Of a DNA stretch of 64,000 nucleotides, positions 23,581 to 34,893 are shown one piece after another. The stretch is taken from contig JAHLKG010000007.1 of assembly GCA_025526995.1 (NCBI GenBank), positions 1 through 64,000 of the forward strand, given 5' to 3'. The first letter of the stretch is position 1. Each line of letters starts with the position of its first letter. Source of the DNA: Powellomyces hirtus (lineage: Eukaryota > Chytridiomycota > Chytridiomycetes > Spizellomycetales > Powellomycetaceae). The notes beneath the pieces were generated by a model that saw only the letters and a program-made list of their open reading frames with translations, searched no databases and was not told the DNA's origin. A program made the translations under genes and the position numbers.

Positions 23581-26500
23581 TTAGAAGAAATTGGTGACCC
23601 ACTAAAAAAAAGCACAGAAAAAAACAAGTGTGTAAGCCCAAAAAAAAACACAAAAAAAAAAAAAAAAAGGGGGGGGGGGGGGGGGGGGGGGGGACACGTC
23701 CCATGCGAGCGCGCCCTACCTGGAACAGCGTACTCGGCCCGCGATCTCCCTTTGCTTTGCGGCGATACTCCTTCTCGTCGACGTCGCTGAGGAGGTCGGG
23801 GGGTTGGCCCCGTTTCTTGCGGCGGTGGGTGGCGGCGGCGGCGGCGGCTGCAGTCCCCGCATCGCCACGCTGCTGCTGCTGCTGGTGCTGCACCCATCCA
23901 CTGGTCGAGTCCAGACTCTCGGTTGATTCGGATGCGTCGCCTGCGTGGGGCCGGAGGGGTTGGGGCTGCTGCTGCTGCTGCTGCTGGGTTTTGGGTGTCG
24001 CAGTGGCTGTGTTGCGGCGTCTACGGGTTGATGACGGGGAGGAGGGTGGGAAGGCAGCGGTCGGGAGGTGGTGATGGGGTTCTGTGCCGGGGACGCCGAG
24101 GGCCGAGATGATGAATGCGTATTCAAAGGCGAGGTTTTCGAGGAACGAGTATTGGCCCGAGGAGCCGCCGTGGCCGGCGTCTTCGATGCGGAGGAGGAGG
24201 TGCCGCGGGGTCGAGTGGGTGGGCAGGTCCGTGTCGATGCATGTGCCGCCGGCCATGTTGGCGAGCGAGTAGTGGGAGGTTGTCGTGGTGGTGGTGGTGG
24301 TCGCGGTGGGAGAGTGCGGGCGGTCGGTCGTCGTGGGGCTGGGGGTCGTGGTGGTGTTGGCGCTATTTCTTTCGCGCGCTCTTCGTTTCTCGCCTCTCAT
24401 TTTAGCGACGAATTTGAGGGGCTCAAAGAACGCCACGCGCGGATCGTTCATCCCACCCACGACAAGGAGGTGCGGGTACGCGTTTCTCGCCAACGCCTCG
24501 CCTCTGATATTCGAGTAGGGGCAGTACGTTTTCATCACGTCATAAATGTCCTTATCAGCGGGGTTCCCCCACTCCTCGTACTCGAACGCCGTCCAGGGGA
24601 TAGAGGGGTCAAACATGGTATTGACAACGTCGACAAACGGGACTTCGGTGAGGGCCGCGGCAAAGAGGTCGGGGCGCATGTTGATGGCCGCGCCAATGAG
24701 CAGCCCGCCGGCGGACCGCCCGTAGATGGCGAGTTTTTGCGGGGTGGTGTAGCCCTCTTTGCATAAATGTTCGGCGACCGAGCAGAAATCGAGGAACGTG
24801 TTGGGTTTTTTAGCCAGTTTGCCTTCTTCGTACCACCCATTGCCCATGTCGGCCCCCCCGCGGACGTGGGCCGCGGCGTAGATGAACCCGCGGTCAAGGA
24901 GGGAGAGGCGCGCAGAGGAGAAAATGGGGTTGACAAAGGCGCCGTAGGCTCCATAGGCGTGTAGGAGGCAGGGATTGCTGTGGTCTGCTACATTCAATAC
25001 ACTGCCGTCCCCGATGCCGCCACAAATATCGAGCAAGTTGGGGTTGCTATGGGTCGCATTATTGATGTTGATCTCATCTTCATCAGTGATAATGTGGTCG
25101 GCGCTGCCCGCACCCACTTGCCCGAGCAAATCGCGTCGGTACACAATCGAGACAGGGACAGTTGTACCATCCACGCCCGTCGCAAACAGCCGTTTCGAGG
25201 TATACAAATCAGAATCATACCCACCAATATGTTCCTCGTACACGACCGTCATTACGCGTTCGTCCATGTTATAGTCCACGACCTGTTTAGGCTGTACAAA
25301 CGACGTGTACGTGAACCTAAACACATTGGTGTCAAACTGGGATGCTTTGGCCAGTGAGCGTTCCTCTTCGCGGACAGTGCCGGGCCACATCGAATAGACC
25401 GTTTCCGGGAAACTCATATAATGGTACGCGTTGAAGCCGTCATAGGACAGATCGACAATGCGGACGTTTTGGAGACAGTTGGAGCGTTCAAACACAATCA
25501 GGTGATTGCGCCGGAGCTCGAACCCTTCAATGAGCACAAAATCGCGGTGCTCAATGACTGTTTCGCGGTTCTCCAGAAGATCAACGCCTGTTGCGGACTT
25601 GGACAAAGATGGGATCGGGATGCGGAACAGCCAATTGTTTTTCGAATCCTCGTTGGTGAGGATATAGTAGTATTTCCCGTGGCTTTCGACCGAGTACTGG
25701 ATGTTCTCGCGCCGTGGGAAGAGCAACAATGGCGGGTCGTCGGGGTGCTCGGTCGATATGCAGCGCGTCTCGGATGTGATTTGAGCGCTGGAATTGAGCA
25801 CAATGTATTGGCCATCGCACGTTTTGGTCAAAGACAAGAAAAACATCTCGTCTTCTTCATGATAGAGCAAATCATCACTTCCCACATCACTTCCCAGCCG
25901 ATGCCGCTTGAATTTATACGCGCGTTCGCAGTCGTCCAGGACCGTGTAGAACACGCTATTGTCCGTCGCGAATTCCAGGTCCTCATAGACGCCTTCAATG
26001 CGGTCCGCGAGCACATTGTGAGTCGAGCTGTCCGAATCCATGGTCATAAAGTAGGTCGTGTAGCGCTCATTTCCACTCGAGTCAATTCCGTAGGCGATGA
26101 GCTTGCCGTCGGGTGAGTGTTTGAGAAAGCCAAGACGGAAATAAGACGCCTCTTCGAATTCAGGGCTATTGGAAAGCTCGTTTTCGTCGAGGTAAATGTC
26201 CTCCTGGTTGTCCCGCATGCGGCAATGCAGGCGGTATTCTTGTCCGACAACCTAACGGACACCAAAAAATAAAAAATAAAAAATTGAGAAACCATTTCCC
26301 CCAAAATCTGTTTCAAAGTCCGCCGACCTGCCTTCTTTGTATAATACGTCCACCCATCCTGCAACGTGACCCTCGCCGAATGCTCGCCCTCATCAATCCG
26401 CGAAACAAATTCCCTATACAGCAATTTCTGCAACGGCTTGGTATGCTCCAGCATTGTCAGTGCATAATCATTCTCTTCCTGGATATACTTGAGCACATCC

Positions 26501-27102
26501 GGGTTGTCGCGGTCGGTCAGCCACGCATAGTCGTCTTCCCACGTCTCGCCATGCACATTGACGGATTTTTTCGGTTTGCGGTCGCAGACGGGTGAAGGTG
26601 GGCGGTGGTGTTCTTGGTCCGCGTGGTGCTGCTGCCGCAGAGTTGACGCGGTGTGGAGACTCTCAAGCAACGGTTTCAGATGCGCGTCCCACGTCGACAG
26701 ACACGCGTCCGGGTGGTGGAGACAGAATGTGGAGAGGAGATGCGCGAGGGCGGGGACAAGCTGTACGAGGTTATGTGGGTCGCTGTGGATATAGGTATCG
26801 ACGGCAGCGACATTGGACAACGGTGGGTGCACGCTCGAGGTGTTGACTGTTGACCGCCGCGTCACCGACGGAGACCCCAGGTCTGTGTTGACGGCTGCAA
26901 GACGAGACAAGCTCTCATGCCGCTTGTTATCGGATGTCGAGCTTTTGTTAACGGTGCCTCGCCGGGTACCCAGTGGACTGGGGACTGTACGGTGTTCGGG
27001 CGAATTTGGCTCGCTTCTGGACATTTCGAGGACAATTTCCTTGCTGCAAAAAACTGCACGGTTTTCGCCGCAGAAAAAATTTGATACGCAAACAAGGTGC
27101 AA
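23581..27102 (-). CDS. oligopeptidase B-like serine peptidase (family S9A)
   Basis: Three exons are proposed: 27102-26332, 26251-23720 and a 21-nt exon 23601-23581. The precursor is about 1,107 residues from 27102 or 1,081 from the second ATG at 27024; the start is uncertain. A poorly conserved N-terminal region precedes the family signature DYAWLTDRDNPDVLKYIQEEN. A propeller domain follows (LGFLKHSPDGKLIAYGID), then the hydrolase domain: LLHAYGAYGAFVNP, nucleophile Ser in YGRSAGG, acid Asp in VVGGMNDPRV, His in EDAGHGGSSGQ. The triad is intact. Family role: cleavage of peptides after basic residues, usually cytosolic. Oddities: a low-complexity insert of about 50 residues between the Asp and His loops; Gln- and Ala-rich C-terminal extension; first intron seems GC-AG (AAG/GCAGGT); last intron contains A17G25 on the plus strand. 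Bacterial OpdB is about 690 residues, so this is much extended. Confidence 0.88.
23652..23693. repeat. A17-G25 homopolymer pair
   Basis: A run of 17 A is directly followed by 25 G on the plus strand. It lies in the proposed last intron of the S9 peptidase (C25 T17 on the coding strand) and could serve as an extreme polypyrimidine tract. Run length is prone to sequencing error. Confidence 0.85.
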
Positions 27103-27469
27103 GCGTTTCAGTGCAACTTAATGTGTTGGGTTTCCACTCTGCGAGGTCGGCAATTTCCGCACTTTCGAATTTGGAATCGTCGACAAGAGGCACGCGCTGA
27201 CCAAGCCGAAAAGACCACGACGCGTGCGCCACACCAAAAGAAACGTTCCGTCCTTCTTGTCGAATGTCATCATCAGCAGAAAAAAGACTTCTCAATAAAC
27301 AGCATTCTCTTTCGCATCAACGTTTCATTGTTTGACACACCAAAAATGTTTTAGAGGACGACCTTTATAGAGCACAGTAGTTTTGCGCGCGACACCAGTT
27401 TAGGCCCATCTAGAGAAACTACAAATAAACATTCGCACTTCCCGTCACTCCCAAGCACGAGCATCCCAT
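27103..27469. promoter_or_regulatory. promoter side of the S9 peptidase, 3' end of the Zn2Cys6 gene
   Basis: About 370 bp lie between two co-directional minus-strand genes. No clear TATA and no coding signal are seen. Confidence 0.4.
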
Positions 27470-29935
27470 CTACATTGGCGAGTGGCCCTCTCTTAGAGAA
27501 TAATGAGCGATGTTGCCACTCGATTGGCTGTACTGGGGCTGCGAGTGAGGAGCCACGATAGAGGTGGGAGAAAATTCTTCCTCATCTTCAGCGACAATGG
27601 ACATCAGAATCAGGAGGGTTCGGTGGCAAGAGTACCACTTGGTTGCCAAGCTTCGGATGAGGGAAATGTGGGCGTCCAAATCTGACCGCACATCATCCCG
27701 GTACCGGCCGGGCGGCGCAGTCTTGAGAGTGATCACCAGCACGAGTGCAGAGTAGAATGCAAAGAGGGCAGACCAGGGACCCAACCATCGGGATGTCGGA
27801 TTCACATCTCGCACCTTGGTCAGCAGAAAGCTGGCTCGCTGCGTGTGCTGCAGGCAAATGTTATGGGCGTTCGCAATGTCCGCCTCCTCGGCGGCGTCGT
27901 CAGAGTGTGGCGAGTTGGGTGCCTCTGAATCAAGCATGGTGGGAAGATGAAGGGAAATGTGGGCAGCGTGGTAAAAGAGATGAAGAGTAACGAGCTGCCA
28001 TGGCGGCGGGTTCTGGCTGGTTGGGTTCGGTACAAATTGAGTGACGCGATCGATCGCCTGTGCCCACTCGGGAAGGGTCGCGAACCATGCGCACAGTTCC
28101 GTCTCAAGGTGGTTGATGCTCGCGCGTCTAGCAGCACTTTTTGAGAGACTTCCGCCCTCGGGGCTTTGGCTTTTGGCTCTCTGAGCCATTGCCCAGGCAG
28201 ACCCTCGTAGCACTTTGATGTGGCCAAAGAGCTTTGTCAGGCTCACCATCTTCTCGGCACAATCAAAGTCAATTGAAGGCACGAAGGCTGACATTCGCGG
28301 TAGACCATCTGCCGCCATCACCGATTGGAACAGTGCCTCCGGAGCAGGTGCTCTAGGCGTCTGTCGCCATCCTTGAAGACAAGGAGTGCGATCAGTGACC
28401 GGGTGATCTTGATCAGAGATTGATGGTGCCTTGTCCGCATTGGGGAGACTGTTGATGATATCAAGCTAGGAAAAGCAATGGTTGAGTGAGAAATCGGATA
28501 TGATTGAGGACTGGGGTGGATGACCGCCATGTTGCTTACCGAGCATAGTGTCCACCATACACGACGGCGGATCTCCTTGGTCAGCCATGGCAAAACGCCA
28601 TGCACCTCTTCAACATCCGGATCTACGTTGAGGTTGAGCGCGATGCTGAAGTTCAAAGCCTGTCTCAAGAAACCTTGCTTGACCGAGCCGTCTAGAAAGA
28701 TTGCAAGTCAGACGAGCTACATATGAACCTTGGGCTTAAGCACACAAGTACCTTTTCCCATTTGAGCTGACGAGGCGCCCAACCAGAACAAGCCAACGAT
28801 TAGATCGACCGAAGGACTTGAAGTGAGGTCATTAACCATGGAAACGGCTTTTTCATAAAAGGCCTCTCCTGCGCAGTACGGAGGTAATTGATTGACGGCG
28901 ACAAAATTTCGAACAGCGACATGATTTGAATAGGGAGCTGCCAAAGCACAGATCGTCGTTACAAGAAACTCTGAATGCTCCTGGCGCTCCAAACACATGT
29001 TTGGGAAAAATGTTCGCTCATGGAAAGGTGGTGACCAGATCCTGCATAGCATTCGAGTTTGCATCGTCAGTGAAACCGGGACGCCAGAAGCGTGACTCTA
29101 AATGATTTCAGGCCACTCACATTGGTATAAAATCATCAAAGAAGATGCGACACAGGTCGTACTGCAGCTCGGGAGAGAAGAGCTCGTGAGGCACCGTGCG
29201 TGTTGGAGACTGAGCCTCGGGTGGCGGGGATGTGCGGAATCCCGAGCTAGCAGTGGTGGGCCTCGGAGTTGTGTAACGCGGGGTACGAGACCAAGGATCC
29301 GTGTGGAGAGGATGTGCATGAGCGATCTGAGGCGGGTCGTCTGGTGACAGGACACGATCGCTTGGGATGCCGCGACGCTCGAGCGGTGCGGGTTGCTTCT
29401 TGTCCTGCAGCATCCCTTCTACTTCTCTCACACGTGCTTCCAACATGCGCACGTAGCCTGGCAAGGTCAACGGATGTGTCAATGGCTTTGTCCGTCAAAA
29501 TAAACAAGGTTGATCTTTTTCATTACCCGTGGTATCGTATCGTCGTCCTCGACGACTGGAACCATTTGTTCTTTCGGCACCTCCATACGTGCAGCTGTGT
29601 TCTAGATCGTGCTTTGTACACGCAGAACACGCGGGCTTGACAGAGTCACATTTGATTTTCAACCGATAACCTTAGTGGAAGATTGAATTTAGTGTCAACG
29701 TACATACGCTCGCAAGCAGGCGGGAAGAATGTGAAATGATTGACTTACATCTGTCGCAAGCCCAAACCTTGTTTGCTCCGATAGCGTGTCGGAGGCGTTG
29801 GGCCGTTTGGTATTGTCGGGACGCAGCCACGGCAGTCATAGTAGGGTGCAAGTTGTGGTGGGAGTTGTAGCGCGCCTGCGAAGAGCCATCCTGGGAGTCG
29901 CTGTCGTAAAGCATGCTATGCGAGGTGGTTGTCAT
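27470..29935 (-). CDS. Zn(II)2Cys6 fungal transcription factor
   Basis: Six exons (29935-29749, 29670-29527, 29457-29121, 29041-28752, 28691-28540, 28465-27470) join in frame to 701 residues. The binuclear zinc cluster is split over exons 1 and 2: CDRC-YRLKIK-C then DSVKPACSACTKHDLEHSC, giving C-x2-C-x6-C-x6-C-x2-C-x8-C. A basic stretch (SSRRGRR) and a coiled-coil linker (GYVRMLEARVREVEGMLQ) follow, the usual DNA-binding and dimerisation arrangement. The middle region has the fungal-specific regulatory domain (PF04082 type): FFPNMCLERQEHSEFLVTTI, GLFWLGASSAQMGKG, LRQALNFSIALNLNVDPD and RRRVWWTLCS. The protein is expected to be nuclear; its targets cannot be read from sequence. The family is essentially restricted to fungi, which supports the host assignment. 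Confidence 0.93.
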
Positions 29936-32902
29936 TGTTCACCAGTCTCAAGAGACTGGTTGCGGTCTGGGGGGAATGTAACAGGAGTGGGATTTGGGGG
30001 AAAGACACGATTCCGCGCTGAACGATGCTGGTGTGGGGAAAATGCTTTTTGAGCGCGTGTTTGCTTGCCAGAGAGTAACTGCCAAGAAAGTTGCGGAGGC
30101 GGCGGGTGGTGCTGCTGCCACGCAGGTGGTTATGAGCGTGAGTGCGGGGGGGACGCCTTCCGGTGATGGCAGACGACGACGACGACGACGGACCGGGCGG
30201 CACAACGACCCGATGGGATGAGTGTGGAAGCGCTTGTAAGGCTACTTACAGGAGGAATGTGACTGCGAGAGGGAGAGAGAGGGGCGAGAGAGAGTGCAAG
30301 CTGCTCAGAGCGGGGTTTCGGCAAAAGTGGGTGTAGAAGAGGTATAGTTGCGAGTACGGAGGAGGAGCGGAGGGGATGCGGGGGAGGGCAGGTACAATTA
30401 AAAGATTTTGGAGGCGCGACAACGACGTAATGACGATGTGGGAAGGGCGGGGAGGGAAGAGAGAAAGGGGGTGGGAGAAGGAGGACCTGGGAGGGGGAGG
30501 TCTAGACTCTGAGCTGAACTGTATGTAACGGGCGCGTGAACGAGCGAGCGGAAGGTTGAGAGAGAGAGAGAAGAGATTTTTGTGAATGGGAGAAGGAAGA
30601 AGAAGAGCGAGCGAGTCAGCCCGAGGTCCGTTGTATTACCCGGAGCTCCGTTTGTTCCAACTATGAACCAATTACGCCTACCAACAACGACTACTGCTCC
30701 TCCTCCTTCGCAGCCAGTCCTACAGAGGCCCCGCGCGAATATCAGTCCATGCTGTCAGTCAATGCGAATGACAATGATCATCCTAGTAGGAGGAACGAGC
30801 GACATGCCGAATATGGTTTCTCATGCGTGCGTCATGGGGGGGGGGGGGCCTTTCTTTGTTTGCACAAACACAAGCAAACTCCCGCATCAATCAATCATCT
30901 CTCTCTCTCTCTCTCGCGGAAGCCCAAGCCGTCCGATTTGGGAGGCCGTTTCTGTTGTTGTTGGATCCTTAGCGCTTAGCGCCTTCCTTCCTCAGCCGTG
31001 GAAATTCATTGAGGCTCCATTCTGGGGGTCTGGGTCCGCGTCTGACGTCACCGCCACATTGGGTTTGCCCCATCCCATGCGTTTGGAGCCGTAGAGACCT
31101 GCGGTACGTGCCGTGCCGTCGTGTCTGAGATGTTCTAGACCTCCCCCCTTCGGAGCCCCATCTGGAGCCGTTTGGGTTCCGTCTCGATTCGTGTGCCCCC
31201 CGCCCTCCCTCCCCCCGCCCGCCCACGATTGACTGCGATCCCATTTCCCACGCCTATGATGTCATTCGAAATCGCCATACGCCCCGGCAGAAATATTATT
31301 GTTTACTTCCGCAACCCCCTCGGCCGGTTCCGTCTCAGAGTCGTCACCCGAGCCAGGACACGCCAAGGGCAACTCCGCCAATATCGATATGCGAACACAG
31401 ATTTTGCTGAGCAAAAACATCCATCAGCCACGCCATAGCAATGGGCGCAATGATTAGATCTGAGGCTGCGTTCAACCGTGCAACAAGCGCTGCCTAGCCA
31501 GGCAAGCGGGCTCCACCTCCGATGAGGTAGGTGGTTAGAGCCAAATTTGCCATCAGCATCAACCTTGTAGGACCAACCATGGAGCGCAAACCTCCGCGGA
31601 AGGAGAACAAGTGGCTCTCATTCTCGCAGATCAACAAACCAGCTGTTCGAACCCAATTTCACATTCCAGTGCACCATGGCCAAGAAGACATCCAATATAC
31701 TCTGTACCACCATCCCCCCATCCTGGCACAGGGTCTGTCTCATCATCCGCCGCGGACATTAGACTTGGATACTGTAATTGTAATTGTAATTGTAATCATT
31801 GTTATTATTTCACTAGTCCGCTTGAATTTAAATTTGTGGATTCCCATCAAACAAACTCTTGCGGACAAAGTGAAGCGAGTGGGAAAGCGGCTGGAATGAG
31901 AATATCTAATAATGCCTAAACTGTCTTGTCTGGTCATGTATGCAAGTGACGTGGCCAGCAACTAACGGTATATGCGTGCACCACAGCACATATATCTATT
32001 TACCCCAATGCTCTTTCAGATAAAATATAAAAAAAAGAATGATAGTCGGCACCAGCGGCTTCGTAGAGCGGCTGCTGAAACCTCATCTGTTCACACACAC
32101 ACAGGGCGTGAACATGGGTGCCAGAGATTTGTATCCATCCATATCACCCGATTATCTAAAGTTGAAGATAGTCTTGGAAACTCGGACATTCCATCCAAAA
32201 CTTCTCTGGTGCGCTCATCGCGATCTGAATGTACAAGACTCCGTACCAAGGAGCGCTCCGCCTCGGGGCATTCTATCTTGGCGGCACATCTAGGCCTTGT
32301 TATGCTTATCTACGATCAGTCAACGATACTGCGTCGTCTGTTCCGCCGGTTTTGGATTTCAGCCATTCTATTCGGCGGCGCGCCTTCCGTTCCCGCTCCG
32401 ACGACGCGAAGCGGATCCCACGGTCCCCTTGGCTTAACCTTCTTCCTTTGGAATAATGATAACACGAGAAAGTGTTGTGTAAATCCGAATCAGAGCCTGC
32501 AAAAGAATTCTTTCATTCCTTGAGTTGGGCCAGAATGGGCCAGAATGGGACAAAAGACCTTTCTGCGGAGAGTTGCCAAATACCAAACGGTACATGTGCG
32601 TCCGGAGTCTCTCTCGCGTTGTCCGAACTCATGTGTTCAAAACGTGTGTTCAAGACGCGTGCCGCGCACACACATCCCCGCGCCGTGACGTGAGAAGAAC
32701 CCTAGACCATTTATATCCTGTGCAGCAGCAGCAGCAGTACATGTTGCTCTTGACCCGGCAAGGTGAGTATACCTCTTTTGTCAGGCATTCCGCAGCTTGT
32801 TCCAGCTTGAACTAACACTTTTGCAGAGAACCTGGGCCCCACTAAAACGAGCAAAAACAAAATACCAAAAACAAAACGGCAGTTTGCTGTCTCTGAATAT
32901 AA
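29936..32902. other. 2.97-kb divergent intergenic region
   Basis: This separates the Zn2Cys6 gene (-) from the EDR1-like gene (+). It holds a purine-rich stretch (30270-30600), a G13 run (30836-30848), a TC repeat (about 30899-30914) and an AATTGT tandem (about 31768-31796). Several open frames of 60-185 codons exist on both strands, but none shows a domain, splice structure or composition that supports a gene. A short leader exon ending in a donor at about 32763 (CAAG/GTGAGT), with its acceptor near 32826, may belong to the 5' UTR of the next gene. Confidence 0.5.
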
Positions 32903-34065
32903 ATGCTCGCAACCCACGACGGGATCGCCAACCATTCGATCGACCCCGCCCATCCCGCCACAACGCCCATTATCCATCAAAGCTGCGCAGAGTGTCCCTG
33001 CCGGCCCCTGCCCGACCACCACCGCTTCTGCAACCCGCACACCCACACCTTCAACGGAACCTTCTACAATCCCGAAATAAGCTCCCTCTACGCTTCCACC
33101 AACGGATCCATACCCTCGTCGATTGACACAACGCGGGCGGGCGGCGCTTTCTATATCCCCTGGAGATACCGCAACCGCTCCTCGGCACGGATTAGTTGGA
33201 AAGTGTTTCATTTGTGTAGAGCCGCCATCGATGGACCGGAAGCCGAGGTCGTTGTTGTGGATACCGTCAAGGATGTCAAGTTGAGGACCGTGTTGAGGAG
33301 AGTCGCCTTGGAGGCTCCAAGGTCTGCACCGTTCCCTTTGCTGTTTGTCATGGGAAAAATTCAAAGCCTGATACGAATGAACAAACAGATATCAAGGAGC
33401 TGTGCTCGTCGAATACCTGCTCCAAGTCACCCACGAAACGCTAGGAAACTACGGACTGGAAAACGGACCCACAACACACACTGCCGAGCGCCTGCTGTAC
33501 GAGACTATGCTAAAGTACATGCCACCTCAAAATTCTCGCCTTAAACTCGGTGATCATATCCCGCTCACTAACATATCTTCCCACACACTCACACATCTCC
33601 CACTACCCGCTGCCCCCCAGAGAAGGCCATAACTTTATCCGCCTCTGCACCGTCCCCGTCGGTCTCTGCCGCCACAAAGCCCTCCTTTTCAAGCTCCTCG
33701 CCGACACAGCCGGCCTCAACTGCGCCCTCGTTACCGGCCACAGCACCGCAGGCCGTCACCAGTACGTAGCGTAGCGTACACCCCTCCCCATCTCACCTCC
33801 CCCATCCCCCTCCCCCCTCACTTATCTCATGTCCCACAGATGGAACCTGATCACCCTCCCCGCACCCCGACCAACGGCCACCACCAAAAAGACTACAGCA
33901 ACGCCCGACGAACCTCTCCAACCCGCCCACTACATTGTAGACCCCACATCGCCCTACTTTACGTGGACAAAGCACGGCAGTGGCCGCACGAAAGCGTACC
34001 GCGTCTCCTCGGACGTGTCGTTTGGACATGGGGGGTTGACGTTGAAGATGTCGGGTGCGGTGTAA
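32903..34065 (+). CDS. EDR1/CTR1-type transglutaminase-like domain protein
   Basis: Four exons are proposed: 32903 to about 33321, about 33397-33549, 33623-33761 and 33840-34065. The key block in exon 3 reads IRLCTVPVGLCRHKALLFK then LLADTAGLNCALVTGH. This closely follows the EDR1 domain found in the N-terminal part of plant CTR1/EDR1 kinases, a fold related to transglutaminase/papain-like proteins, with the Cys of GLCRHKALLFK in the expected place. Exon 4 (WNLITLPAPRP then HYIVDPTSPYFTW) supplies the strand after the core, with an Asp in YIVDPTSP. No kinase domain follows, so the protein is short (about 310 residues) and its role is unknown. The exon 1/2 junction is off by one base (donor phase 2, acceptor phase 1), so the N-terminal half is less certain. 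Confidence 0.55.
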
Positions 34066-34893
34066 CGCGTTTTGTACATGTGATGATGCCCAAGAAAAAA
34101 CAAAAATGTCGCTACCCCCCGCTGCTGGCCGGTGGGTTGTATGGTGAATAAAAATAAAAATGGGCCCGTCTTTGTTCACGTTTGTTGTTGGGCCCCGCGT
34201 GGATCAAGGACGGATCAAACCCCCCCCCCCCCCCCCCCTTTCGCCGTCTACTGCCACCATATCGCGAGGCGGAGATGTGGCTTTTTGTACCACTTGCGGA
34301 GGTCCTACTTCCTACTCTGAAACATATCCTCTCCCCACGCACCCCGATGCGTTGCCGCGCCTTGCCAGCCGACACAGCACGATATTGACACCCCGACAGA
34401 ACCCATTCCCGCCTTCAGATCTTTTGGTCATCCGAGGAGTGGGAAGGGTAGGACGAGGCGCCATTTTCCCACATCTCGTTTCCCTTACACTGGTCACAAC
34501 AGCACCGTCCTTCTCCACAATGATGCTCATGATAGTAGCCATGCCAAGAAACATTCCTTGCTACGTCCCCACATGGCACTCGAGTGTGAGAATTGACATT
34601 CCCCCCTCGAGAAAAGACTGGGCCGCGCCCCAAGACAGGTACCATTTCAAATTGCGTGTTGAGATGTAATAAAAAACACATGACAAGAACAAACAAGAAA
34701 AAGACGAAAAAACAAGAAAAAACAAGAAAAGGAGAACAAAAAAAAAACAAGGCTACAGATATGGGATAGGAGTTGCTTCCGTTCTCGTACAGACAAAGTG
34801 AGAATTAAGGGGAGAACTGGCGGCGCGGGTTGGCCCGACAAAGCGATTGCTTGCGGGAGAGAGAAAGGTGGGATGATGGCGCGGCGGCCCTGC
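34066..34893. other. convergent spacer between the EDR1-like gene and ATG2
   Basis: This contains a C19 run (34220-34238) and an A-rich stretch (34665-34750). Both neighbours end here. The open frames seen (e.g. 34160-34669) are low-complexity and unsupported. Confidence 0.5.

Noticed and set aside
31640..31660. TTCGAAC motif as a tRNA T-arm
   Set aside because: No acceptor, D or anticodon stems can be built around it.
31972..32523. 183-codon plus-strand open frame as a gene
   Set aside because: No domain, no splice signals, no composition bias, and overlapping frames of similar size exist; read as chance.
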